NCBI GenBank assembly: GCA_963556145.1
Contig: OY744468.1
Coordinates: forward strand, 868,001-932,000
DNA: 64,000 bases
Source: Hygrocybe punicea
Taxonomy: Eukaryota; Basidiomycota; Agaricomycetes; Agaricales; Hygrophoraceae
Direction of reading: 5' to 3'
This document shows positions 43,888 to 55,923 of the stretch, piece by piece. Made by a program: the position numbers and the translations under genes. The notes under the pieces are model-generated. The model saw nothing but the letters and a program-made list of their open reading frames with translations. It was not told where the DNA came from and ran no database searches. Position 1 is the first letter of the stretch. Each line of letters starts with the position of its first letter.

Positions 43888-46800
43888 TTGGGATATTTAT
43901 TCCGTCCCTTGGGATATTTATTTCATCCCTTGGGCTATTTACTTTATCTCTGGGGATATTTGTTTTATCCCTTGGGATATTTATTTTATCCCTTGGGACA
44001 TTTATTTTATCCCTTGGGATATTTATTTTACCTGAGAAAAGCTCATGGGACATATAGAATATCTCATGGGATACTTATCTTGTCTAGAAAACAGCCCATG
44101 GGACATGTAGAATATCCCATGGGATACTTATCTTGTCTTAGAAAACAGCCCATTGGACATAGAACATCCCTTGGGATACTTTCACTATTACAGAAACAGC
44201 CCATGGGACATGAAAAATATTGCTTGGGATATTTACGTTAACCAAGAAAAAGCCCATGGAACACATAAAATATCCCTTGGGATATTTACTTTACCCACAA
44301 AAAAGCCCATGGGACATATAAAATATCCCTTGGGATACCTTTGTTATCGCAGAAACAGCCCATGGGACACATAAAATATCCCTTGGAATATTTACTTTAC
44401 CCACAAAAAAGCCCATGGGACATATAAAATATTGCTTGGGATACCTTTGTTATCGCAGAAACAGCCCATGGGACACATAAAATATCCCTTGGAATATTTA
44501 CTTTACCCACAAAAAAGCCCATGGGACATATAAAATATCCCTTGGGATACCTTTGTTATCGCAGAAACAGCCCATGGGACATATAAAATATCCCTTGGAA
44601 TATTTACTTTACTCAAAAAAGCTCCAATCTACAGCCTGAGGCTGGTGGGACTGCCTGCTTGCTCAGCATCTGCCAAGTCACACAATAATAATCATAGCAA
44701 TATAATTTTAATTTACCAACCACTCAAAATAGATATAGCAAATTAAATAATTATTTTACCTAAATACATGGTATTCTAATTTATCAGGGGAGAGACAGGG
44801 AGGTGGAGGAGAGGAGAGGAGAGGGGGGAATGGCAGGGGGAATGGGGGTGAGCAGGGGGAGAAGGGGCAGGAGGTGGATGGGAGGTGGGGATGGTGGATG
44901 GACAGCACATAGGCAGGGGGAGAAGGGGTAGGAGACAGCCAGGGGGAGGAGGGAGGAGGGGGAGGGGAAAGGAGGGAAAGGACCAACAATACATACCGGT
45001 GTTCCCCTGGTGTCCACGCCCCTCCGCGTCCTCGCCCTTGTCCTCGTCCTCGTCCTCGTCGTCCCCCTCGTCGTTGTTGCCCCGGTCCCCGTCGTCCTTG
45101 TCGTCCTGGTCCCTGTCGTCCTTGTCGTCCCGGTCCTCGTCCCCGTACCCATCCGCCTTGTCCTCATCCTCGTCGTCCCCGTCCCTGTCGTCCTTGTCCT
45201 CGTCCTCGTAGTCCCCGTCCCTGTCCTTGTCCTCGTCGTTACCGCGTGGCCCTGTTCCCGTTCGCATTGTCGTTGCCGTCCTCGTCCCCGTTTCCGTACT
45301 TGTCGTCATCATCGTCCCTGTTGCCGTCATCCTTGTTGTCCCGGGCTCCATGGTCCTCGTCGTCCCGTTCCCCCGTCCCGGTCGTCCTCGTTTCCGTCGT
45401 CCGTTGCCCCGTTCCCGTTCCCGTGTTCGCTGTCCTCGTCGTCATCCTCGTCCTCGTCCCCGTTTCCGTCCTCGTCGTCCCTGCTGCCGTCGTCCCGTTC
45501 CCCGTCCCGGTCGTTCTCGTTTCCGTCGTCCGTGGTTCCCGTCCGCCCGCTGTCCTCGTCTTCATTTCCTCGTCCGTGTCGTGGTTCCCGTTCCCGTTGC
45601 CGTCGTCTTCCCCTTTCGCGCCGTGGTCGTGTTCGTTCGTTTACCCCGTCGTCCTCATTCCCGTCGTCCTCGTTCTTGCTGTCGTAGTGGGCCTGGGTTG
45701 TCCCCGTTCTCGGCTGCATACCGTCTCCTTGTCGCCCGCATGTGCGTCTGCTTGTTGCTGTTGCCGCGTTCACGTTCGTTTGGCACGAGGGTGAGGGAAA
45801 AAAACCTACAAGTGTGTTTAAGTAGTCAGTAGAATGAAGAAAAAAGATAAAGAATAATTACCTGGGGTGCTCTGGCATCCGCACCCCTTGTCGCGTCGTT
45901 GTTGAAAATGAAGTCTTGTTGAACTCGCGCACGAGAATTTCAACCGGGATTTGCCGATATCCCAAATGGGGTCAAGTTGCCATATATGGAAGGGTGGCTG
46001 GATTTTCTTATTATTATTACATGTACTACAGCACCTAAATGGCCAGGGCAAGACCCTGAAGATATTTAAGTATGCTATACCTACCCCACAGGGAGTTTTT
46101 GTATTTTATTTCATTTTATATGGGGAGATATTCACAATGCATTCTATGCCTCTGCCAAAAATGGACCCTTAAACACCTAACTTTGCGACTACAGGTCTGA
46201 AAAATCTAAAATTAATTCTAGGGGTACTAGGGAAGGTGTACATTGTGTTCCAGACAAGTGCCTGGTAGTTGGTGGTGTAGGGAATGTGTTGTAGCCAAAA
46301 TGGATTTGGATCTTTGCATTGTGGCTAGACAATCAAAAGTCCGTATAATCATGAATTGAATGTAAGTGACAAGTTGCTATATCTATTTTGAGTGGTTGGT
46401 AAATTAAAATTATATTGCTATAATTATTATTGTGTGACTTGGCAGATGCTGAGCAAGCAGGCAGTCCCACCAGCCTCAGGCTGTAGATTGGAGCTTTTTT
46501 GAGTAAAGTAAATATTCCAAGGGATATTTTATATGTCCCATGGGCTTTTTTGTGGGTAAAGTAAATATTCCAAGGGATATTTTATATGTCCCATGGGCTG
46601 TTTCTGCGATAACAAAGGTATCCCAAGGGATATTTTATATGTCCCATGGGCTTTTTTGTGGGTAAAGTAAATATTCCAAGGGATATTTTATGTGTCCCAT
46701 GGGCTGTTTCTGCGATAACAAAGGTATCCCAAGGGATATTTTATATGTCCCATGGGCTTTTTTGTGGGTAAAGTAAATATCCCAAGGGATATTTTATGTG

Positions 46801-47111
46801 TTCCATGGGCTTTTTCTTGGTTAACGTAAATATCCCAAGCAATATTTTTCATGTCCCATGGGCTGTTTCTGTAATAGTGAAAGTATCCCAAGGGATGTTC
46901 TATGTCCCATGGGCTGTTTTCTAGACAAGATAAGTATCCCATGAGATATTCTATATGTCCCATGGGCTTTTCTCAGGTAAAATAAATATCCCAAGGGATA
47001 AAATAAATGTCCCAAGGGATAAAATAAATATCCCAAGGGATAAAACAAATATCCCAAGGGATAAAATAAATATCCCAAGGGACGAAATAAATATCCCAAG
47101 GGACGAAATAC
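43888..47111. mobile_element. 3.2-kb foldback element with repetitive arms
   Basis: The left arm (about 43888-44755) and right arm (about 46365-47111) are near-exact inverted copies. Both consist of short units around ATCCC(T/A)TGGGATATTTA and GCCCATGGGACATATAAAAT, then a unique block (CTACAGCCTGAGGCTGG, CAGCATCTGCCAAGTCACAC, CCAACCACTCAAAATAGATA). The order is mirrored base by base across the spacer 44756-46364. No transposase is encoded; open frames in the arms are repeat translation. No target duplication was identified. Confidence 0.8.
44785..45800. repeat. GC-rich minisatellite in the foldback spacer
   Basis: From about 45010 to 45690 the plus strand is built from CGTCCTCGTCC, CCGTTTCCGT and GTTCCCGTCC words; 44785-44990 is GGGGGAGAAGG-type. 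All six frames are largely open and give low-complexity products (VLVLVV, GDEDED, RTGTRT), so no gene is called. Confidence 0.75.
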
Positions 47112-47229
47112 ACACCTTACAGCATATCTTTTCCACAAGACATGGCTCAGCTGAGAGGGACAATTGCCACTCCGAGTGGGCCAGCCAATCTCAGCCGACC
47201 AATATCTTTCTCCAGGGGAGATGGCTTGG

Positions 47230-47645
47230 CCGAGGGGTCTATGTTCTGAGGGACATGAGTTGGCCGAAGCAGGGGGATATATTGGCCAACCGGTCTGGAT
47301 ATTTTGGCTGGCCATGGGAGATGGATTGGCCGACCGGTCTGGGTATCTTGGCAGGCAATGGAACATGGATTGGCCGACAGCCCAGGGTAATTTGGCTGGC
47401 CATGAAAGGTGGATTGGCCGACCACACTGGGTATTTCGGTTGGCCATGGAACATGGATTGGCCGACGGGTCTGGGTATTTCAGCTGGCCATGGAACGTGG
47501 GTTGGCCGACGGGTCTGGGTATGTCGGCTGGCCATGAAAGGTGGATTGGCCGACAGGTCTGGGTATTTCAGCTGGCCATGAAAGGTGGATTGGCCGACAG
47601 GTCTGGGTATTTCGGTTGGCCATGGATTGGCCAATCCTGGTTAGT
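47230..47645. repeat. Minisatellite, 44-base unit, about nine copies
   Basis: Units of TGGCCATG(G/A)AA..(T/C)GG(A/G)TTGGCCGAC(A/G)GGTCTGGGTAT; CATG words at 47445, 47489, 47533 and 47577 give the 44-base period. TTGGCCGA is palindromic at its core. Open frames on both strands are repeat translations. Confidence 0.88.
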
Positions 47646-47783
47646 ATACCGTCAGCCATGGGACATGGGTTGGCAAATACCATATATTGGCTTGCTGGTC
47701 ATTCTTGGCAGATGGTTATGGTCCAGTTGGTTAAAAATATATTACTTTCTTCTGTTCAACTATATCTTCTCTAATAATATGTA

Positions 47784-50700
47784 TTACTCCATCTTGTTGG
47801 AAAAGGCAGTTTCTGCTTGTGCTATCATATTCCTCCACATTACCATTTGTTTTTCCGCATAACAGATGTGCCCCCTCAGTCCCAGACCAACTTTGTCACG
47901 ACGTGCTTCCCATTGCACCTGCTGGTGTTGCAGCCAACGAATCATGTTACCCATTTCTGACATGACGCTTTGCAATTCTTCAGACCACCGATCATATCTG
48001 GCCTTGCCACGGAGCCAGTTTACACGATACACTGTATAGCAGTAAGATCTTCCATGAATTGCTGTAGCAGAACCATTCACCTTCTTGCATCCACTCGTTG
48101 TCACCAGTATTATTCCTTTCTTTCCTCCGCCAGATCCAGGGCAGCTTGTGACTCCTCTGGCCCACTCTATTCTCCTCAAGCATATCACCACTCATCTTGA
48201 TATCCTCCTGCCTCAGCACTTTGAAACGATCCAAAATGTCTGCATTCCCCCCTAGATTGACCAATGCTCGACAAGCCTGCCTGTAGCTGGTGGCATATTT
48301 ACCAACTTTTTGCTGGATGGCATGTATGTCGTCCCATGCTCGAGTCTTCTTCTTCTGGCTGTTTGCTCCACGAACAGAGGTTCGAAAGATTACCATTTTC
48401 TCACCCAGTGTCATCCTCAAGTTTTCCAAACAATTGTTTGCTTGGCCCACCCTGAGTTCCACCTCCTGAGCCACCAAATTTTCCAAACCCAGCCGAGCAC
48501 ATTCCTCCACTCCTAAGGTCAATGGCATTGTGAGTCGGCAATTTTCTGGCCATTCTGCAACATGGTCATCATCTTCTTCGTCTACCCCACCCTCCTCATC
48601 CACATCCACAATCCAGTCATCAGCAGTGGGATCATAATTGACTAGATTACACTCATCCACATCTTCACCAAGTATTCCTTGTATTTTTCTGTGGAACGAG
48701 TCGATCCAAGACTGCAGTCTATTTCGCCGATCCTCCAGATTTGTCTTGTCTGTGAAACTGCCCGTTTTTTGAACAGCACGAGCCGTTGTTTTCAGAGTAT
48801 TCCTGTAGGGTAAACAAATGTCAAAGAGACGATCGATGAGAATGAGGATACATCCTACTGTGCTTGTTCTATGTTTATTCCTTCATTTAAGATGGTCACC
48901 CGACCAGCCATTACATCTTTGGGATTCCCTGTCATCAGTCTCAACCTGATCTCAGCCTGCGATGGTGCTGGTGAAACATCATTACCATGTCCAAAACACC
49001 AACACTTTACAAGACAAACCTTTCTCCATTCTGATGTCGAATACCCTCAAGTAGTCACCACGGAAATCCATTGCCCTTCTTTCTTCTTCCTTCCACTCTG
49101 CCAGCACTTGCTCATCCACAGTTTCGGAAAGCTCCTCAAAGGCTGCCTTCATTTCCTGCATTCCATCTACTGTATTATCATATCGTTTCAACAAAGACCG
49201 AACTGTGTGACAGCTATGGTGATGATATGTATTGATGACATGCCTATGAATCACCTACCCATTCCTACCAACTTCTTCCAATTCGAATCCCTCATAAGGT
49301 CATCCAAGATCTCACGTCGTTGGGATTTTGACATGAAACGAATAAAACTGGAAATCTTGTTGATGATAGCCCACAGTGTCTCCAAAATTTCACCATCCTG
49401 CTGACCAGCACCACGAACGAAGTTGAGACTGAATAGGGCAAAACACTTGGCAACATGTGCACCAAGATGAAACTTGCCCACAGCCCCAATGATCTCAAGC
49501 GCCTCAGGGAGAGTGAGGTGGTCGGAATCGGAAACCCTTTTAGCAAAATTGATCAGCCAACTGCAGGCAATATCATATTCCACCAGTGCTTGGGTGATAC
49601 CACTGTGGCACAGCCTATTGAGAGCATTGCATATCGAATAATCAACGTTCATGTGTCTGGTGCAGACTCTTTAATAAATTTGTCACGATTCATAGCTCAA
49701 AATACATGACTAACCGTTTACCCTTCTGGAAGTCGACGACACTGTGGGGTACAAAGCAACCATGCTTGGCACATGCACATGCACTGATGCCAGTAGCATA
49801 TAAGTTATGACGATTGGTGTTTGCTTGGTTGACGGCCTTGTGATTGGAGCACTGTGACCTCTGATACATGATCATTGATTTAGCATTCACGAAATTCACA
49901 ATTCGATAAATACCTCTTTGGACTCCAGGGAAGCTGCCAGATGAGCACGATAAGGTGCATCCTCAACCATATAGCCTTGTCCATCGATAAGCCCAACGTC
50001 GTCATCAGGCTTCCGCATGTTAATCTGCTCAGCTTTGAAATTGCCATCGACGACGATGCTGGGCCTGTAAAGCCACCTGTTTCCCTGTTTGGTGTGGAAC
50101 TACATGAAAGCTGATCAGAATGACCCACTGATGCGGTCTATCCATCCAGTTCTGCGGAAGATTTATCCCTGGCTGGGGACATGCAGGGCAAAACAATGCC
50201 AGATCGCCATTACCAGGCTCCCTCTCAGTGTCATGCCCAAAGCCGAATTGTTTCTTGAGGTGCAAGTATCGCCACTGTCTTGACACCCTCATTAGCTCAC
50301 GATAACGATCCTGAACACCATAACTCAGTACTCCGTTCTGTATGCACAATGTAACAAAACAACTCGTATATCACGAACTGGCAATGTATCTGGAAATGCA
50401 TTGGAAGACAGTCTCCTTAACTTGTTATAAAAGTTGTTTGCAGATGTTTTGCACTCCATCGAATCAATGTAGAAATGATCCAGGAGCTGGAAAGTGAATG
50501 CTGACGACGGCCGTTTTGCTGTTGCAGGATACAAATGCATTCGAAGTAGTTGAATATCTCGAGTGGGGGCATCTGGGCAGGAGCACCATTGGATTCGACG
50601 TCGGTAAATTCCATTCGTATGAGTGACAGTTATGATATCTTCCTCGGCGTGAACTGCCAAAGCCGGATCCAAATCGTCCTCCTCACCACCACCTGACATA

Positions 50701-51347
50701 AGAACATCATGCAGATATGTATCTTCGACAGATGGCTGGGGGCCATCTTTTCTGTATGACGGACAATCGCCTCCACCATGGCCAAGATGCATGACCAGGC
50801 CAATCGTATTAAGGTCATGTTTCAGGAAACATCTGCCGTTCCATATCTCAATTCTGTGGAATGGATTATGAATGTGTGTCTTCAAACAACAACGCTGGCA
50901 GAACGAAGGGCAACCATAGCAATCAGGGCAACGAATGGTGATATCGGCCATCAGACATGACTGGCATGTAACATTGGAAGGGGGGGCCTCAGATGATAAG
51001 AGTTCGGAGAGGTATTGCTTGTGAATCGCTTTCCAGGCTTCCATTTCATCATTCTGTGTCTAATTGACATGCAATCAAAATCAAGTCGTACAGATAATAG
51101 TTGTGTCAACCTTTCCACGCTTATTGCGATGTCTCCTTGTCTGAGGGTCCTCCTCTTCCACAAACGACGTTGAGGGCAAGGGAAGATCTTCACTCCTATG
51201 TGATTGTGTTACAGGACTTGGCGGACGAATAACTGGATGAGCCTTGACAGTCTTTCCACCTCGTTTCTTTTCCACCACCATAAATTCAACCTCTCTGGCA
51301 AATTCCTTTTTTTTTCCCGACCGGGAAATGACTTTTGATTTCGGCAT
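47784..51347 (-). CDS. KDZ (Kyakuja-Dileera-Zisupton) transposase
   Basis: This is a cut-and-paste transposase of the KDZ class, expanded in basidiomycetes. It starts at ATG 51347 (MPKSKVISRSGKKKEF), with a TATA box (TTTATAAGG on the minus strand) about 50 bases upstream. After a basic leader comes the cysteine-cluster (CxC2) region: CQSCLMADITIRCPDCYGC, HIHNPFHRIEIW, WCSCPDAPTRDIQLL, FQLLDHFYIDSMECKTSANN. The catalytic core shows IVVDGNFKA (first Asp, 50046-50048), YDIACSW (second Asp, 49572-49574), HLGAHVAKC and GQQDGEILETLW (Glu of LETLW, 49380-49382). A helical C-terminus with many W and E ends ICYAEKQMVMWRN before the stop at 47784. Several introns of 50-60 bases split it; the reading appears intact except for a possible frame problem near 50330-50355. 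Likely the motor of the whole 47.8-60-kb block. Confidence 0.85.
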
Positions 51348-51490
51348 GGATGAACAATAGTTAGATGAGTGTGGGAAAAGTGAGAAAATGACACGCCTTA
51401 TAAAGACCAATACACGAGGCAAAACACATGGATAATAATAAAGATTATTACGTCGCTTGATATACAAATACATTTGAGGACAGGAAAATG

Positions 51491-53314
51491 TTACAAATCC
51501 GATGAACTGTCGGAATCTGATACCATAGTTGGGGCCTCAAACCAACCGGGGACCAATTTAACATCACCGGATGAACCCTCCTTTCCTTCCAATACAACCC
51601 TTTCCAGCGCATCACCCTGAATGAAATTACGAACAGCTTGCCTGCGCAACGCCCCCTGGAGTTCCTGACGGAGCGTGGGTATCCGCCCGTCTTGCCATGG
51701 ATCTTTGGCAGCTCTGATAGCAATCTCGTCACCCAGCATGATGTTCATCATTTCTATTGGGTTTTCTAAGAAGATTCGGAGGAAGTGCAGCATGTAGATG
51801 CCGCAATCATCAAAATTCGGCTGGACAGGTACCTGAAAACAAACGTTCAATTCATTCGCAACACAGAGGTTAGACGTGGTTCACCTTGGGAGTGATTCTC
51901 TTGATAGGTGCCAGCTTTTTCACCTGTCTGGTGTTCTTCGCAATGCAGGCTAGCCACACATGAACCAGGGATATATCTTTTTGATGGTGTGCTGGGGGCA
52001 GTGAATCGAGAACAAATGTTACGCTAACCGACGATGAGTAAGTTCAATGCAAAGCTGAAATGGATAACTACGTGTGTAGTCCATCAGGAGGATTTTCTAA
52101 CAAACATGCAGCAGGATTTGCCACAATAATCAAATACCAGTGGTCACTGATGGTGAAGTGAGATGTTGCCTTCACGAAAACTGACTACACTCACCCAGTG
52201 GGCACAGGAAAGACCAAGTATGGGAGCGAAAATATGTCGATTGCCTTTGTCCACCTCTTCAAACTCTTCACCCCATTCTTCCTATGACCAGATTCAGAGG
52301 AAATGAAGTTATATGAACAACCAAGCAATGTGCACCTCAATTTCTCCATGAAAAAAGTAATGAATATGTGTATGTTTGCCGGCAACTCCGGCTGATGGAT
52401 TGCTGCTTGCTGCAGAGCGTAACTGAAACGGGGAATAAGCTACTGCACTGGAGGGTTGAAATGTACCTACTGGGTACCGAAATTAATCAGTTCGTCATCT
52501 AGCCAATCCTTTTCCAAACGTTGATATGACATCCACGGAACAGCACCCCGCTCTGAGTATTTTGCAACAGTACACGTGTTTTCAAACCTAGAACACCTGA
52601 GGTGAGTGACGGGCCTGGCCATGGCAATGTGATGTGCATGACCGCATCTGGCCTTTCATTCAACTGCAAAAATCGGCCATTGGTTTCGATGTCATTTCTG
52701 TTGAAGTAGAGATTAGTTGTGGTATGATGAATGTGTGATACTCACTGTAAATACTTGATGCTACTTTTGCCCAGTGTACTGGTGAGCAAACTGAGCAAAT
52801 CCGCATACATATCTGATGTCCAGGATGCATGCTCGTTGTCAAAATAAATGCCAATTTGATGTTTTGAAACAATCTCTGAGTATCAATTGCAGTCACATGT
52901 AAGCTTATTGAAATGGTGGCGTACCATTGTTCTCTCTGCCTAAAAACACACATGTGGCTTTATCCACATGCCGAGAAACAAGCACATACAATACCAAGCC
53001 GCGTATCTGCTCTTCATTTGGTTTGGTGGCCTACAAAATTACTTGAATATCAAGGGTGGGCTGTTGAAGACTGACAATCACCTGGCAACTGACAACATCG
53101 CGTTCCACCAATATTTGCATGGTCACAGAGCTGTCCTCTGTCAAAATACAACAAACACTTGTATACGACAGTGAGTGATGATTAGGATGCTGAACATGAT
53201 GACTTACCATGATCCTTTGCATTCAAACTCGACAGATGTGGTCCCTTCCAGAGATTTGTGGTAGGTGTTTCCACCAGAGACCGTGAAAAGGACAGGGAGT
53301 AGGAGAGATGGCAT
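51491..53314 (-). CDS. Ulp1-type SUMO peptidase (C48 family)
   Basis: Ulp1 peptidases cleave SUMO; KDZ elements are known to be linked to such domains. On the minus strand the catalytic domain reads GAVPWMSYQRLEKDWLDDEL with INFG, then RWTKAIDIFSLPYLVFPV, SDHWYLIIVANP with the catalytic His (52140-52142), TFVLDSLPP with Asp (52005-52007), and after an intron VPVQPNFDDCGIYMLHFLR with Gln and catalytic Cys (51803-51805). The C-terminus is acidic and serine-rich and stops at 51491. The N-terminal exons (from ATG 53314, MPSLLLPVLFTVSGGNTYHK, then EDSSVTMQILVERDVVSCQV, YFDNEHASWTSDMYADLLSL) are less certain; frames near 52590-52650 and 52860-52880 need either small introns or frameshifts. It lies head-to-tail with the transposase, 144 bases upstream. 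Confidence 0.75.
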
Positions 53315-53369
53315 ATTCGATTGATGTGAGGTTATGCACGTGATGGTTGAGAACAAAGAGAGCTGTTCA

Positions 53370-53435
53370 ATCATGTGATGCCGGGTCACATGTAATGTGG
53401 TCCCGTGACATCACACATGCGTGATGTCACGCCGC
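53370..53435. promoter_or_regulatory. Palindromic motif between divergent genes
   Basis: CGTGACATCAC and GTGATGTCACG form an 11-bp inverted repeat around a six-base spacer (about 53405-53432), with CATGTGATGCCGGGTCACATG just before it. It sits between the Ulp1 start (minus) and the next plus-strand gene, so it could serve both. Related words recur at 54397 and near 57745. Confidence 0.5.
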
Positions 53436-54150
53436 TGTTGGACACATTTAACGCAGTAGGGAAATTGGAGAGCAAAGCAGAGGTAATAGCAGCGCTGCAC
53501 AAATTGCACATCCTCTATGAGATTGCTCATTCCCCACGTAGCCATTATTCTATGTTTTCTAGTAGATATGATACCCTAAAAAGGGCATTTGTTTTTATTT
53601 GGTCAGAAATCACCTTATTCCATCACATCCTGAGTTGCACCATCAACGTTGGCCAAGGTAATTTCTCTTGATTCCAACACACTACCATCTTGCTGCATGG
53701 CAATAATCACTGGTACGGCAGCAAATGACAGCGCCGTTGTATCCTTGGTAGGGCGCTGTACCAGGGAAATGTGGAACGCCGCATTTACGGCGGTTCTTGT
53801 TGACGTGCGGCCTGGTAAAGCTGCTGCTTTTCACGACATTGAATGCTTCCCCCAGTGTGTTTACAACATTACACTGACCCCACTTTTGATTGTTTAGGAT
53901 GTGCCTGAAATCTATTCGTGTCTTTTCATGCGGCTGTCACCGAACAAGAACAATATTCTGTCCGATGGCTCGGCATGATGCGATCGGAAGACGCAGGCCA
54001 TGCACGAACGCCGTTCCTGAAAGGAGGGTGGCCACACATGTTTGGTGTGGACGAAAATGTTCGTATGCGTATGGGATATTTCGTTCACCTAGCCACTAGG
54101 TTTGTTGCAGGTGTGCTACATCCCTTGATTGTCGGTGAAACCTGTGAACG
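53405..54150 (+). CDS. Hypothetical protein in the KDZ block
   Basis: The family is not recognised. The first exon (from about 53405) reads VTPLLDTFNAVGKLESKAEV, later SPRSHYSMFSSRYDTLKRAF, to a GTAATT donor after VGQ. A second exon from about 53713 reads ANDSAVVSLVGRCTREMWNA.. PGKAAAFHDIECFPQ. A later exon to 54150 reads SFHAAVTEQEQYSVRWLGMM.. GGWPHMFGVDENVRMRMGYF. Phases between the second and third are not resolved. No known motif; position between the peptidase and the dioxygenase suggests it belongs to the same element. Confidence 0.4.
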
Positions 54151-54396
54151 TTAATTTTCACCAACCGCCCACATATACAGTTGAAATCAAGGCAAAGGTG
54201 TTCATTATTCGGCAGCGACGCTGTAATTAAACGTCTGTGCAACAAAGTGCCATTCACAAGCTTCCTGCCCAGAGCATGAATTTCAAATGTAACAATATAC
54301 AGTACTGACGTTTCTGTAACTACGGGCCTTTGCAACACTTCCATTTACGACTTTCCTAGCCAGTATATGAATGCACACAACAACGAGTCACGCCTG

Positions 54397-54430
54397 TGAT
54401 GTCACGTTTGGACGTCCAAACGTGACATCA
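54397..54430. promoter_or_regulatory. Perfect 34-base palindrome
   Basis: The half-site TGATGTCACGTTTGGAC is followed directly by its exact reverse complement. The next 90 bases hold further CACGTGA and TGTGAGTCA words. The outer TGATGTCACG matches the motif at 53405-53432. It may be a dimer binding site or the end of a small element. Confidence 0.7.
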
Positions 54431-54649
54431 TGGACGTGACTTGTCACCATCCAAACTTGGCCACATCATGTGAGTCAAGTCATTTCACGTGATGAAAACC
54501 AACCGCGTTTGTCACGTGAACAAATACAACCAATCACAAGCGCTGATTGAATTCTTTTTCCCATCCTTCGTTGTTTTCCCCCTCATCATTGTACATCCCA
54601 CACTGCGAGATTGTTGTACCGGGCAACAATCTCGCATTATGGGATGCCA

Positions 54650-55680
54650 CGCACTTTAGGTTACATATCATTCTTCTACCCGAATGGTGAGTGGTTTGTT
54701 ATGTCTCTGCTGAATGCCATTCACTTAGAATATTCGTAAGTGACTGATTGTTTGTCACTGCGATTGATTGTCTACAGCTTCCTGCCAAGGTTTCCACATG
54801 CATTAATTGTGGAATCAGTACGTGCCAAACTGATGGTGGCCGGTCCTCCGACATGGGTGCTTGCTGCCGCCGGTCAACCTGGAATGAAAAGGTGGGTGAA
54901 TCTTACCGATTTGCTTGCCAGGCAACCTCCTTGCAAGAGGCCTGGCGGTATACCCGTTTGCATCCAAGGTGTGTGTCTTCTCATTTTAATATTGCGCTTT
55001 TAGTAGTGATTCACTTTCATTACAGCTTCTCTTTCCATCATGTTTTGTGGCGGTGAATAGGCTTACTCACAATTTTACTGCGTTCAGATAAGTTATCCAT
55101 GAGCGCGAGTTGTGGCATCAGTGCGTGCCAAACCGGTGGTGGCAGGTCCTCAGACATGGGCGCTTGCTGCCGCCGGTCAACCTGGAATGAAAGGGCGGGT
55201 GAATCCCCCTGATTTCCTTGCCGGGCAACCTCCTTGCAGCGGGCCTGGCAGTATTCCTGGCTACAACCGAGGTGTGTGTCTGCTCATTTTAATATTACCC
55301 ATGTTGACAGGTTGACTCACAGGTGATATACGTCGTCTTATAGTAGTGATTCCCTTTCATTACAGCTGCTCTGTCCATCATGTTTTGTTGTGGCGAATAG
55401 GCTTGCTGACAATTTTACTTATTTCAGACCACTCCTTCATAGCGCAAGTTGTGGCATCAGTGCGTGCCAAACCGGTGGTGGCCCGTCCTCAGAAATGGGC
55501 GCTTGCCGCTGCCGGTCAACCTGGAATGAAAGGGCGGGTGAATCCCCCTGATTTCCTTGCCAGGCAACCTCCCTGTAGTGGGCCTGGTGGCCTTGTTGAT
55601 GTCAAGAAAAGTAAGTCTTGCTGTACTTTTGACTATTCTATCATTCACCAAACGGCACAGGTATCAATCAGCTTATAAAT
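54650..55680 (+). CDS. Triplicated exon block, product unknown
   Basis: Three related exon-like blocks start near 54805, 55105 and 55444 (spacing about 300 and 339 bases). The frame SVRAKPVVAGPQTWALAAAG then QPGMKGRVNPPDFLA, QPPCSGPG is open in all three, while the alternative cysteine-rich frame (CGISACQTGGGRSSDMGACC) meets a stop in copies 2 and 3. Spacers between blocks are also alike (TTCATTACAGCT, TGTCCATCATGTTTTGT), so whole 300-340-base segments were duplicated. The last block ends GGLVDVKK at a GTAAGT donor (55610). Whether it is a separate gene or 5' exons of the dioxygenase gene is open. Confidence 0.35.
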
Positions 55681-55923
55681 GTGCATGGTCTGTATATGTA
55701 TATACACTGAATCTGCTCGGCATTGCCATTTTTTGTGCTATATTGTGTGTTATATCATAGTTGGTCGTTCTTGTGACATGGCGAAATTGCTGTATGCAGC
55801 AAATTATTAAATGCTAAAAGTTCTAACCATAATAACACCTTATTAAATTATACCACCTCGAGGCCACCATGTGTACTAAAACCGACCTTCCCAATTCTCA
55901 ACCAATCTCACTTCTCAACCATT

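Noticed and set aside
44760..45800. Open frames of 100-225 codons on both strands
   Set aside because: All six frames are open because of the GC-rich CGTCCTCGTC repeat; products are low complexity (VLVLVV, GDEDED).
46821..47862. Frames of about 200 codons rich in DWPTG or RPVGQS
   Set aside because: Translations of the foldback words and the 44-base minisatellite, mirrored on the opposite strand; no gene features.
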